From positions 69,996,682-70,060,681 of the forward strand of contig NC_086386.1 of NCBI RefSeq assembly GCF_036588685.1: a stretch of 64,000 nt of DNA. The letters run 5' to 3'. This stretch comes from Mytilus trossulus (taxonomy: Eukaryota > Mollusca > Bivalvia > Mytilida > Mytilidae). The notes under the pieces were generated by a model. That model was given only the letters and a program-made list of their open reading frames with translations. It did no database searches and was not told the origin of the DNA. The position numbers and the translations under genes are program-made. Below are positions 33,433 to 43,119 of this stretch, piece after piece (the stretch's first letter is position 1; each line of letters opens with the position of its first letter).

Positions 33433-36083
33433 AAGTAAGTAAGTAAGTAAGTAATTAGTTTATTACAGTGTCACAATCTAACATTATACATAATATATTA
33501 TACATCAGATAAAAACAGCATAAACATACATTAGATTCCTGCCTTAAAAGACATATGAGACACTTTTACCTCATGCACATTAAATGCATACATAATTTAA
33601 TACATTTTTCAAAAGTAAAATTTAAAAATACAAAACAATTACTTCGTAAATTAACAATTTTTAACTAAAAAGTACGAAAAGGGTAGAATTGATTTAAAAA
33701 TCTTTAATAATATGCAAATAAATAATAATTAAAAATTTTAAGTTCTTTAAAAGTTATAAATTTATCTTTCTCCTCTTAAACATCAAATGCAATGTTTTAG
33801 CTAACAAAAATTGAATTTCATCACAGCTCATAATATAATTAAATTTCTCGTCTACACTCAAGATTATAAAAACATAGTTTGATAAAAAGGGTGAATTTAA
33901 AAGTTCCTCTCTCAAGTCCGAATAAAAATTACAGTTCATTAAAAAATGTTGTTCAGTTTCAATCGTATTTCCATCACAAAACTGACAAATTCTTTCATTT
34001 AAATGTGTAACTGGCTTGGTGTAACGTCCTGTTTCAATGGCGAGTGGTAATGAACCACAACGAAAGTTTGATAAAGTTCTACGATAGTCTCTAAACTTGA
34101 CGGATTTCACAAAACTGCTTGGCTGAAGATTACTTTTATACTGTCTAAACGTCCTAAGTTTATTTCCATTTTCACAGTTTCGATCGTTATGCACATCGCG
34201 TAGCCAATTTTCAGCATCCATAGTGTTTAACTTGTCCTTTACAATATTAACTTTTTGTCGGATTGTCATATTTTGAGCGTTTATCAAAGAACTTAAGTCA
34301 CTTTTTTCAATAAATTTCAATACACGGGAATTCCACGAGCGCTGTTTTGATTTACTTGATTCATGTATCTTTTTAACTAGCCTATTTCCATCTAAATTTG
34401 TAACTTTAAAATACAGTCTCAAAACTTCGATATTTTGTTTAGTTTTTACCGTAGTCCATCCCATGTCTCCACGTATAGCTAGGTTTGAAGAGTTATTAAA
34501 AGCACCTAGGTAGTATCGGCATGCTTTGTTTTGGACAGTTTCTAATTGTTTGTGTTCTGATATGCCCCAAATACTCGCTCCATATAATAAAACAGGCTGT
34601 ACAAGGCTTTCATATAGTTTTGTAAATATGTCATAGTCCATTCCGCCACATGAAATGAACTTTGTATAAAGTGCGGAGAGAGCTCTACTGGCCGACTTTC
34701 TTATTTCCCTCACTGTAAATTTCCAATTTAGATGTTCATCAAGCCACAATCCTAAATATCGGTATTTACTGCAATAATCAATAGTTGTGTCTCCAAAAAG
34801 AAAGTTAAAGTTCGATCGAGGGGATGCGGGACAACGAAAATGTATTATTTTTGTCTTTTCAAAATTTAAACTTAATCTCCATTTTGAACACCAGTTGCTG
34901 ACTACATTTAACATAATTTGAAGGGATTCTTCATCTGGTGCTAGTAAAACAATGTCGTCAGCGTATAACAGGATAGACAAACCAAACATATAGGTCATAT
35001 GGCCGTTTACTTTAACAGCATAGCGAACATCTACATATAGCGACTGTAGTCCTTTTAGAAACTTTCCATTTATGCCTATTGACATCAGTTTAAACCACAT
35101 CATCTCTCTATTTACAGAATCAAAGGCTTTTTTGGCATCGATGAAACAAGCAAACGTTGATAGTCTTTCGATTTTTCTATTAGTTATAATACTTGTTAGA
35201 GAGTATAAATGTTCAATGCAACCACGATCTTTTCTAAAGCCGTTTTGTTCATCGGCTAAGATGTTATTTTCTTCTAACCAGGATGATAAACGTGTGTTAA
35301 GAATATCTGCATATATCTTACAGGGAATTGACATCAGAGCTATCCCTCGATAACCTAAATGATCACGATAATCTTTGTCTGGTTTTAATATTGGATTAAT
35401 GAGTATGTTGTTCCATGTCGCAGGCACAACTCCATTGTCAAATGCAAACTTTATGATCTTGAATAGAATATTCACACACGAGTTGTTACGAAGAAATTCG
35501 GCACATATTTGGTCGAGCCCGCCGGCTTTATTAAGTTTTGCTCGATAAACAGCCTTCTCAACGTCATCATACGGAATATCATTATTTAAGATTTCTGAAT
35601 CCTTTCCTGAAAGATTTATTATTTCATTTTCTAGTTGATGTTGGACAGTACATAGAAAGTCTTCGTCGTACTTACTATCAGTTACATTGAATAAATGTTC
35701 ATACTTGCATTTCCATGTGTCATATACTGTTTTAATATCTTTACACACATTACCTTCTGATGTTAATATTTCCATTGGTATTGAAGAACGCCTGTCATTC
35801 GCTATTCCTAATTTACCAATTTTCTTCCAAAAGTCTCTTGTGTTGTTCTCTGTCGAAAGATTCAGTAACTCTTGTTGTTGTCGCAATTGATAACTTCGTT
35901 TTTCTTTCCTCAAAAGTTTATCGAACGCATTTCTCGATGTAAGAAATTGTTCTCGCACACGTTTCTTTTTGGTACCACATCCTTTCCATTTCAGCCATAC
36001 TTTTTCGTGTTCGCAGGTTTTATCCCACAGTAAACAATAAATGTCATTTAATAAATATTTTGGCTTAAAAATGGCATAGATGA
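33433..36083 (-). mobile_element. 5'-truncated non-LTR retrotransposon (LINE)
   Basis: The minus-strand body runs from about 36083 to a TTAC tandem tail at 33456-33433, a typical LINE 3' end. The endonuclease domain is absent. The single long frame is described separately. Confidence 0.85.
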
Positions 36084-36117
36084 AAAGTCCGCGAAACTGT
36101 TGCATTGTCTTTAGCAT
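33754..36117 (-). CDS. LINE reverse transcriptase frame, 787 codons, missing RT motif B
   Basis: An uninterrupted 2.36 kb frame. About residues 230-430 are the reverse transcriptase: GYRGIALMSIPCKIYADILN, ADEQNGFRKDRG, CFIDAKKAFDSVNREMMW and LSILLYADDIVLLAPDE (catalytic YADD). Between VNGHMTYMF and GLSILLYADD the expected motif-B block (G-x-x-Q-G and following, about 40 residues) is absent, without loss of frame. A C-terminal zinc-knuckle-like CQFC...HFLMNC is present near residues 715-735. The first dozen codons derive from the flanking direct repeat, so the native 5' end is lost. Probably inactive despite the open frame. I did not assign the clade. Confidence 0.9.
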   Translation of the reverse strand: MLKTMQQFRGLFIYAIFKPKYLLNDIYCLLWDKTCEHEKVWLKWKGCGTKKKRVREQFLTSRNAFDKLLRKEKRSYQLRQQQELLNLSTENNTRDFWKKIGKLGIANDRRSSIPMEILTSEGNVCKDIKTVYDTWKCKYEHLFNVTDSKYDEDFLCTVQHQLENEIINLSGKDSEILNNDIPYDDVEKAVYRAKLNKAGGLDQICAEFLRNNSCVNILFKIIKFAFDNGVVPATWNNILINPILKPDKDYRDHLGYRGIALMSIPCKIYADILNTRLSSWLEENNILADEQNGFRKDRGCIEHLYSLTSIITNRKIERLSTFACFIDAKKAFDSVNREMMWFKLMSIGINGKFLKGLQSLYVDVRYAVKVNGHMTYMFGLSILLYADDIVLLAPDEESLQIMLNVVSNWCSKWRLSLNFEKTKIIHFRCPASPRSNFNFLFGDTTIDYCSKYRYLGLWLDEHLNWKFTVREIRKSASRALSALYTKFISCGGMDYDIFTKLYESLVQPVLLYGASIWGISEHKQLETVQNKACRYYLGAFNNSSNLAIRGDMGWTTVKTKQNIEVLRLYFKVTNLDGNRLVKKIHESSKSKQRSWNSRVLKFIEKSDLSSLINAQNMTIRQKVNIVKDKLNTMDAENWLRDVHNDRNCENGNKLRTFRQYKSNLQPSSFVKSVKFRDYRRTLSNFRCGSLPLAIETGRYTKPVTHLNERICQFCDGNTIETEQHFLMNCNFYSDLREELLNSPFLSNYVFIILSVDEKFNYIMSCDEIQFLLAKTLHLMFKRRKINL

Positions 36118-36397
36118 CTAAACAATGTGACGTCATGTGTTTACTCTGGATGTCAAACATGAATACTAAACATATTTTTACTTTTCCTACGCTTCAAAAT
36201 GGTTTCAATATAGACTAAAAGAAGATTTTGAGGCTCAAAATGTGAATATCTTGTTTATTTTTTGAGAAATTACATATCCCAGAATTCAAAATGGTGGCTT
36301 TCTTAGTTACGGACTGGTAGAACGTGGAATCTAACCCCTCAAAATATTTCTCAACGTCCAATGAAAATTATCGTTACAAACTAATTGCATAAGAATG
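36084..36397. repeat. Right copy of the long direct repeat flanking the LINE
   Basis: Matches 33051-33240 at both ends and contains about 120 bp (ATGGTTTCAATATAGAC to TTAGTTACGG) lost from the left copy. Confidence 0.9.
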
Positions 36398-36561
36398 GGT
36401 TTTTTTTTGAAACTGCAATATTAGAGAAGAGTTATTTCTAAGAGCTCCTATATTTGCTAGTTGTTGACAGTATGGTCTTGTCGCTCATCACTGGAGATAC
36501 CACATTGAGAATAAGATTTTTGAGATTTTTCAAGTTTTCTGTTGATCTGAACTGATTTTAA

Positions 36562-37163
36562 AGGGCATACGATACAATTACAGGGGAGGTAATGACGTTG
36601 CTAACGTCAAAATAATGCTATTTTCGCGACGTCAAACAGTGACATATCGGGGAAAGATGCAATTTTCGACCAATTTTTATCATTCAAACTGATTTCATTT
36701 GAAAACGAGTGCATGGACCCCTATTTATATTTGTATCATTTTGCAGGAAGATTATGTGGACCAAATTTTATAAAACCGTAAATTGTGAATTTTTTTAATT
36801 TTGAAAAATATACAGTAAAAAATAACGTTTTTTTCTCAATTCATCCATTTGATAAATATGAGTTATTTCTGAATAGAAAAGGCATAATATTTTAGGATAC
36901 TTATAAAATACAGAAATGACAAATTATTTAACAAAAAACAATTTGTGTTTATCTTTTAAAACAAAAAAAGTTACGTTTTTCATTCGAAAAAGAAAATACG
37001 GCCACAAATCTGAATTTTGAGCAAATATACAAAATTTCGAACTCATTTTATTAAAAAAGTAGCATTTTTTTTGTTACATATTTGATTTAATCAGGTAAAA
37101 AATAGCCTATATGCAAATTTTCATCAACTTGTAAATACAGGTTCAAAACTATATCGTATGCCC
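36562..37163. mobile_element. TTAA-flanked MITE, AGGGCATACGATA ends
   Basis: GGGCATACGATA and TATCGTATGCCC are inverted ends. TTAA is present on both sides (36558-36561 and 37164-37167), as in piggyBac/Kolobok-type insertion. No coding frame. Confidence 0.85.
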
Positions 37164-37878
37164 TTAAGCATAGCATCTGAAGAGCATGAAGAACAAATTA
37201 ATTAAACCACGTTTCCCGCATCTGTTTCTGTTTCACTGTTATAATATTTCACTATTTTTATTTGATCCCCCCAGTAAACACATTTTGAAAATTTGATCCC
37301 CCCTTCAATTTTCGTACGAAAATTTTAACATCAAAAACACTTTAAAGAAAACTTGATCCTAAGTAACTAAAAAAATAACTTTTTGAAACAGTAACAACAC
37401 ATTATTTATTAAGAGGAATCTATGATATGAACGCTGCTTAAACTTGAGCTTTATATGGATAGTTCATGCTTTCAGCTTGAACAATTCAATTACTCATTTA
37501 TTGTCACATTTCAATCACAAATGTGTGATAGTAACCTTGAAATTTTGATCTATTAGCCTACAAATTTTGAGGGAGTTAGAGGTAAAAATGGACCCAAAGG
37601 GATCTTGTTATAAAAACAAAAGGATACATCGTGGTGTTTTTCATCTCAGAATCATTAACAATGTGAACAATATTCAAATGCAGATTAGATAAAAATTATT
37701 TATTGGAGAATTTATTGCTGTACACTATGTTTTTTTATAATGTGACGTAAATCTTTGTATGTTTGGACAAAATTTTGCACAAATCGCTGTAGATTTCCTT
37801 TTGATTTATACTTCATTTCTATCAAACTAATAAGCTGATTTAAATAAAGCTAGGCAGTAAGGCTTGTTAATTTAGTTA
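37164..37878. other. No gene; TTGATCCCCCC motifs
   Basis: TTTGATCCCCCC occurs near 37262 and 37294, and again in the same orientation near 39868-39945. Otherwise featureless AT-rich sequence. Confidence 0.4.
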
Positions 37879-38220
37879 TCAAAGTGAGTGAAATACATGT
37901 ATAACGACTGAATTATTTGGCACATTATCGAAAGTAAAACCAAACGCAGATAGTGCTGACCTAGCACTATTCAAAGCGGAATAACTCAATCCACATTCAA
38001 ACAAATTAGTCAGAAATTCTAGCACAAGTTGTACAGACGTGTGAAATTTATCCTCTTTCCGTTCAAGACAGAAAATAAACCATTTCTTGATATATGTTTT
38101 ATATTGTTTCTGAGTTCCTGATCTCCACGATGCCATGATAATATTGGAAGTTTTCTCTGAAATTCCTCTGTTTTGTAATTGGTTCCGGATAGCCGACATA
38201 CCATCAAATTCATGGATAAT
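37879..38220 (-). pseudogene. Tyrosine-recombinase N-terminal domain fragment (DIRS/Crypton-like)
   Basis: The minus-strand translation contains GISEKTSNIIMASWRSGTQK, QYKTYIKKWFIFC and LVLEFLTNLF...SYSALNSARSALSAF, the SAM-like core-binding pattern of phage-integrase/DIRS recombinases. The catalytic domain is absent. It ends against the Penelope-like element at about 38221. Confidence 0.7.
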
Positions 38221-39435
38221 CATAGGTCTGTTCTTTGTTCCTTTGATATTTCAACCAAAGATGAAGAACTGGATCTTCCATCACTGTATTGGATACCTAA
38301 ACTACACAAGTGTCCTTGCAAACAACGATATATTGCTGGGTCTTCCAAGTGCTCCACGAAACCTCTTTCTAAATTATTAACATCTACTTTATCAGCAATC
38401 AAACACGGGCTTCAAAGTTATTGTGAAACTGCCTATTCTAGAGGTGGCGTGAATCAGATGTGGATACTTAAAAATTCCAAAGATCTTTTAGAGTACATAC
38501 AATCTAACTCTCTTTCATCTTGTAACAGTATTAAAACATATGACTTTTCTACTCTTTACACAAGTATTCCACATTCCAAACTAAAAGAAAAATTAAAAGA
38601 GTTGGTATTACTTTCCTTCATAAAAAAGAATGGCCAACGTAGATACAAGTATCTCGTCTTAGGGAGGGATACATCCTACTTTGTAAAGAATCACTCTGAT
38701 TCAAACAAAAAATTCTCTGAAACCGATATTATCAAGATGCTTGATTTCTTGATTGACAACATATTTGTTACGTTCAGAGGACGTGTTTTTCAACAGACTT
38801 TCGGCATCCCAATGGGAACAAACTGTGCCCCTCTACTTGCTGACTTGTTTCTTTATTATTATGAGGCTGACTTCATGCAGGAATTTCTCAGGAAGAAAGA
38901 TAAGAAGTTAGAAATATCCTTTAACTCTACTTTCCGCTATATAGATGACGTTCTTTCACTTAACAATTCAAAATTTGGTGACTATGTGGATCGTATCTAT
39001 CCCATCGAATTGGAGATAAAGGATACTACAGATACATTTAAGTCGGCTTCATATCTTGACTTACATCTAGAAATTTACAATGAGGGTCGGTTGAAGACAA
39101 AACTTTACGACAAAAGAGATGATTTCAGCTTTCCAATTGTGAACTTTCCATTTCTAAGTAGCAACATTCCAGCAGCACCTGTATACGGGGTATATATCTC
39201 CCAATTGATACGATATTCCCGTGCTTGCATTTCCTATCATGATTTTCTTGATAGAGGGTTACTGCTCACAAGGAAGCTATTAAACCAAGAGTTCCAAATG
39301 GTGAAGTTGAAATCATCCCTTCGTAAATTTTACGGACGCCATCACGAGTTGGTTGACCGTTATGGAATAACCGTTTCACAAATGTTATCGGATATGTTCC
39401 TTACGTCGTTACTACAATCCCCTTCCCTTTCATGA
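38221..39435 (+). CDS. Penelope-like reverse transcriptase, 5'-truncated, no stop within
   Basis: About 400 codons to TGA at 39433-39435. Penelope-type motifs in order: LYWIPKLHKCP...QRYIAGSSKCSTKPLS, TYDFSTLYTSIP, FQQTFGIPMGTNCAPLLADL, FRYIDDVLSLNNS (catalytic DD), SASYLDLHLEIYN, and DKRDDFSFPIVNFPFL. No GIY-YIG endonuclease is seen after the reverse transcriptase; the protein ends with KFYGRHHELVDRYGITVSQM. The frame extends a few codons left into the recombinase fragment. Intact motifs suggest a fairly young copy, but the lost 5' part makes autonomy doubtful. Confidence 0.88.
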   Translation, partial: HRSVLCSFDISTKDEELDLPSLYWIPKLHKCPCKQRYIAGSSKCSTKPLSKLLTSTLSAIKHGLQSYCETAYSRGGVNQMWILKNSKDLLEYIQSNSLSSCNSIKTYDFSTLYTSIPHSKLKEKLKELVLLSFIKKNGQRRYKYLVLGRDTSYFVKNHSDSNKKFSETDIIKMLDFLIDNIFVTFRGRVFQQTFGIPMGTNCAPLLADLFLYYYEADFMQEFLRKKDKKLEISFNSTFRYIDDVLSLNNSKFGDYVDRIYPIELEIKDTTDTFKSASYLDLHLEIYNEGRLKTKLYDKRDDFSFPIVNFPFLSSNIPAAPVYGVYISQLIRYSRACISYHDFLDRGLLLTRKLLNQEFQMVKLKSSLRKFYGRHHELVDRYGITVSQMLSDMFLTSLLQSPSLS

Positions 39436-39493
39436 ATTTGACCTACCGAATTAGACTATTTACCGGAATTGTAATCACATAAGCAACACAACG

Positions 39494-39720
39494 GGTGCCG
39501 CATGTTGAGCAGGATCTGCTTACCCTTCCAGAGCACCTGAGATCACCCCTAGTTTTTGGTGGGGTTCGTGTTGTTTATTCTTTAGTTTTCTATGTTGTGT
39601 CACGTGTACTATTGTTTTTCTGTTTGTCTTTTTCATTTTTAGCCATGGCGTTGTCAGTTTGTTTTAGATTTATGAGTTTGACTGTCCCTTTGGTATCTTT
39701 CGTCCCTCTTTTCCTAAATC
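39494..39720 (+). repeat. Penelope-type 3' tail repeat
   Basis: GGATCTGCTTACCCTTCCAG to TTTGGTATCTTTCGTCCC. The same block recurs at 43557-43765, 51450-51640 and 60955-61185, and inverted at 54848-54915 and 59165-59345. Confidence 0.8.
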
Positions 39721-39997
39721 ACCAAAGTCTTGTGAGGTCTGACCTTAATAGTTTTATAAAAATAAAATGGTGTTAAAAATATATTTTGACTTGACTTTGT
39801 AATGTTCTTTTATACATTTTGTCCCTTGAAGTATGTATAATACTTATTTGCATGTGTATAAAAACTTGATCCCCCTCTTTGAATTTATAAAAATAATTGA
39901 ATCCCCCTTTTCCACATACAGAAAAAAACTTGATCCCCCCTGTATTTTGACCAGCCCCACTCCCAGATAAAAAATGATAAGTCCCTAATGTACTTAC

Positions 39998-40167
39998 AAT
40001 TTCTTGTAGGTCTTCTTAATGAATTCCGTGATCTCTCTTCCATTTTCTTCTACAGAGAATGCTGTTTTGTACAAATCGATGGTGTAAACTGATCTCCTAC
40101 CAACCTTATCATTTGTGATTGTTTTAATACTGAGTGATTCTTCAACTAAAAGATTGTTTGTGTCCAT
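39998..40167 (-). CDS. Orphan coding-like exon, unrecognised
   Basis: From ATG at 40167, codons read MDTNNLLVEESLSI, then GRRSVYTIDLYKTAFSVEE and ITEFIKKTYKK, ending at a consensus GTAAGT donor. Balanced composition and the strong donor suggest a real exon or a fragment of one. It sits between two Penelope-like elements whose 3' ends face it. No partner exon was identified and no function is proposed. Confidence 0.3.
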
Positions 40168-40258
40168 TTCGAAGACAATAACAATCAAAACCAAGGAGTA
40201 AACAAAGACTCACAAAACTAAGAGACATTTACATCAACAGTTATAAGTAATAAATAAG

Positions 40259-41850
40259 ATACAACACGAACTCCACTGAAAACCGGGAGTGAAATCAGGT
40301 GCTCCGGAAGGTTAAGCATTTCCTGCAACATATACGGCACCCGTTTAGTTATTTCTTTGTTCAGTTCGGTGATGATGAAAGGTTATTATGACGGTGAAAA
40401 TATATCAGATATGATTTCTGACACACTTTTTTAACAATGGCCAATCAGCTCATGATGGCGACCGTAAAATTTCTTGAGTAACGACCTTAATTTGATTGAT
40501 TCATAGCCCTGTCTTAGCAACTCTTAAGAAAGCAGTATTACTCGTTCAACAAAATCAACGTACTTTGAGCTAGCTCTAGAGTAACGTATCAATTGAGACA
40601 CATATATTGCATATGTTGGTGCCTCTGGGATGTTGCAACACAGAAATGGAAAGTTGACTATAGGAAAATTATCGCGTTTTTCATAAATGTTAGTATTCAA
40701 CCAACCATCAGTAGTAAATTCGAGAAAAAGGTCTAAATATGAAGCAGATTTATCTGTGTTGGTAGTATCTTTAATTTCAAGTTCACTTGGATATATTAAA
40801 TGTAAAAAGTAAAATCACAAAAATACTGAACTCAGAGGAAAATCAATACGGAAAGTCCATAATCACATGGCAAAATCAAATAACAAAACGCATAAAAAAC
40901 GAATAGACAAGAACTGTCATATTCCTGACTTGTAAAAGATCACTGAATCTATTATTATCAAAAGACAGTACATCATCAATATACCGAAAGGTGAGATTAA
41001 AAGACTGGGCTAATTTCTTTTCTCCTTTCTGTACAAGCCGTTGGATAAATTCTGCTTCATAGGAATACAAAAACAAATTTGCAAGTAGAGGAGCTCAACT
41101 GGTACCCATTGGGATTACAATAGTCTGTTGGAAGACTAAACCTCCAAATTCAACAAATCCGTTTTCAATTAAAAAGTCAAGCATGGCAGTGATATCATCT
41201 TCGGTGTATTTTTTCCTTGACTCTGTATGATTTTTCACAAAGTAAGCTGAATTCCTGCCCAAAACTCGATATTTAACACGCCTAGTGGCCTTTTTTTTTT
41301 AAAAGAAAAATAAGCTGCTAAGTTCTTTTAGTCGAGCTCTAAGTTTAGTATGTGGAATAGTGGTATAAAGAGTTGAAAAATCAAAGGTTTTAATGTTGGT
41401 ACAGTGTTTTAATGATTGAGATTTAAAAATCACCAACAACTCTTTTGAATTTCCCAGTATCCACATTAGATTAACATCACTTCTTGAATATGTCGTTTTG
41501 GAATATTTCTGAAGTCCTTCTTTGACTTCAGTGAGTATGGCAGTCAGAACTTAATAGAGGGGTTTAGTGGAACACTTGGAAGAACCTGCAATATACCTTT
41601 CCTTATAAGGATTCTTGTGAAGCTTAGGAATACAATATAAGGATGGAAGATCCTGGTCTTCATCTTTTGGATTACCACCAAAGGAGATTAGAACCACTAT
41701 TGAATAATGAGGGATTTCAAACAAAGACATTCTCGGAGTGTTTTTCTTTCTGAACATTTCATGGCTAAAATAATATCCTCAATGTTGTCCTTTATATATT
41801 GGAGTATACTGGTGGTATTCTAAAAGCGAAGGTTAAGATATTTATTACAT
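40259..41850 (-). pseudogene. Penelope-like element 2, degraded
   Basis: Minus strand: DLPSLYCIPKLHKNPYKERY and IAGSSKCSTKPLY at 41.6 kb, YRYIDDV-type FRYIDDVLSFDNNRFS at 40.95 kb, and tail text near 40262-40340. Stops and shifts break the frame. A foreign block at about 40798-40930 splits the YIDDV and SELEIKDTT parts. Its 3' end faces that of element 1. Confidence 0.85.
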
Positions 41851-42672
41851 TTTGAAGTAATATGAAAACCTTTATGACTTCCATTTTTACGGTTGCAAAA
41901 CTTCACTTGCGTAATGGGGAGATAATTTTGACAAAGTAGAATCCTGACTGTCTTTATATTGATTTTGACAGTTTTATCAAGTAGAATTTTTAAAATGCGT
42001 TGGTATTTTCATTTAAACTTCAAGTATGTCGCTTAAAATATTAACTTGAATTGCAACAGTTATGATTTGTTACAATAGACTTTAACGTATCACTGGCCCA
42101 GTAGTCAGCACTTTGGTGTTGACATGAAAATCAATTATGTGGAATTTTTATAAATTTCCTGCTTACAAAACTTTGAATTTTTCGAAAAACTAAGGACTTT
42201 CTTATCTCAGGCATATATTATCTTAGCCGTATTTGGCACAACTTTTTGGAATTTTGGATCCTCAATGCTCTTCAACTTTGTATTTGTTTGGTTTATAACT
42301 ATTTTGATATGAGCGTCTACGATGATTCTTATGAAGACGAAACGCTCGTCTGACGTACTAAATTATAATCCTGGTACCTTTGATAACTATTTTCGATAAA
42401 TGCAATATTGGCATTGCTCTCAGAAATATTACATAGATAGGTCACATTTTTGAGAATAAGGGACTAACCGCAAATCTGTTCAGTCCATTCAGATTACACT
42501 TTCGCTTGAAGAAATGAACACGGTCATGAATATCAATAAGACTTATTTATGATTTTGCGTGCAAATTTTCAGAATACAATTGCATTTTAACAACACTTCA
42601 TTAAGCATAGGAATAGTGTGATGGTGAGCAACAAACAAATGAGAATACATTAGCTAGCTTTCTGTATTAGTT

Positions 42673-42861
42673 TTACATTTTTATTTTGAAAATATTTTTT
42701 AGAAATTCAAATGTGACGTCGCTTTGTGCGTTGATGGTTTTGGCTAACTCGGCTATGAATTTTCGTGTGCTTGTTAAGTTTGTTTTATGTAATGTATCCG
42801 TTTTTATTCTGTAGTTGTTCACCACTTCGATTGTGTCATATATATCTTTCATAGTAGTCAT
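42673..42861 (-). CDS. Short open frame, unrecognised (possible terminal exon)
   Basis: 62 codons from MTTMKDIYDTIEVVNNYRI to a TAA. It has non-repetitive charged composition and a possible CAG acceptor a few tens of bases upstream. It lies between copies of a dispersed repeat family. It may be a gene fragment or chance. Confidence 0.22.
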   Translation of the reverse strand: MTTMKDIYDTIEVVNNYRIKTDTLHKTNLTSTRKFIAELAKTINAQSDVTFEFLKNIFKIKM

Positions 42862-43119
42862 TTTATATAATAAAAAAAATACTGTTTGTAAAAATATGAA
42901 TTATTCTAAATAATAAATATCCCAGGCAGAACATCCTAGCCGTATTAGGTACAACTTTTTGGAACTTTTGGTGCTTAATGCTCTTCAACTTTGTACTTGT
43001 TTTGGATTTCGCACTTTTTTCATCTGCGCGTCATTGGTTTTTCTCGTGTGAACGAAACGCACGTCTAGCATAATAAATTTGAAACCTGTACTTGTCAATG
43101 ATAACATTATTTTTCCGCT

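Larger units (their letters stand above)
38221..39776 (+). mobile_element. Penelope-like element 1 (5'-truncated)
   Basis: Contains a long reverse-transcriptase frame followed by a conserved tail (CTGCTTACCCTTCCAGAGCA, TTTTTAGCCATGGCGTTGTC). This tail recurs through the window without the coding part. Confidence 0.85.

Noticed and set aside
33433..33456. Independent (TTAC)n microsatellite
   Set aside because: Its position and strand fit the 3' tail of the LINE, so it was annotated as part of that element.
38135..38380. Frames on either strand overlapping the Penelope start
   Set aside because: They are shadows of the reverse-transcriptase frame or cross the junction with the recombinase fragment.
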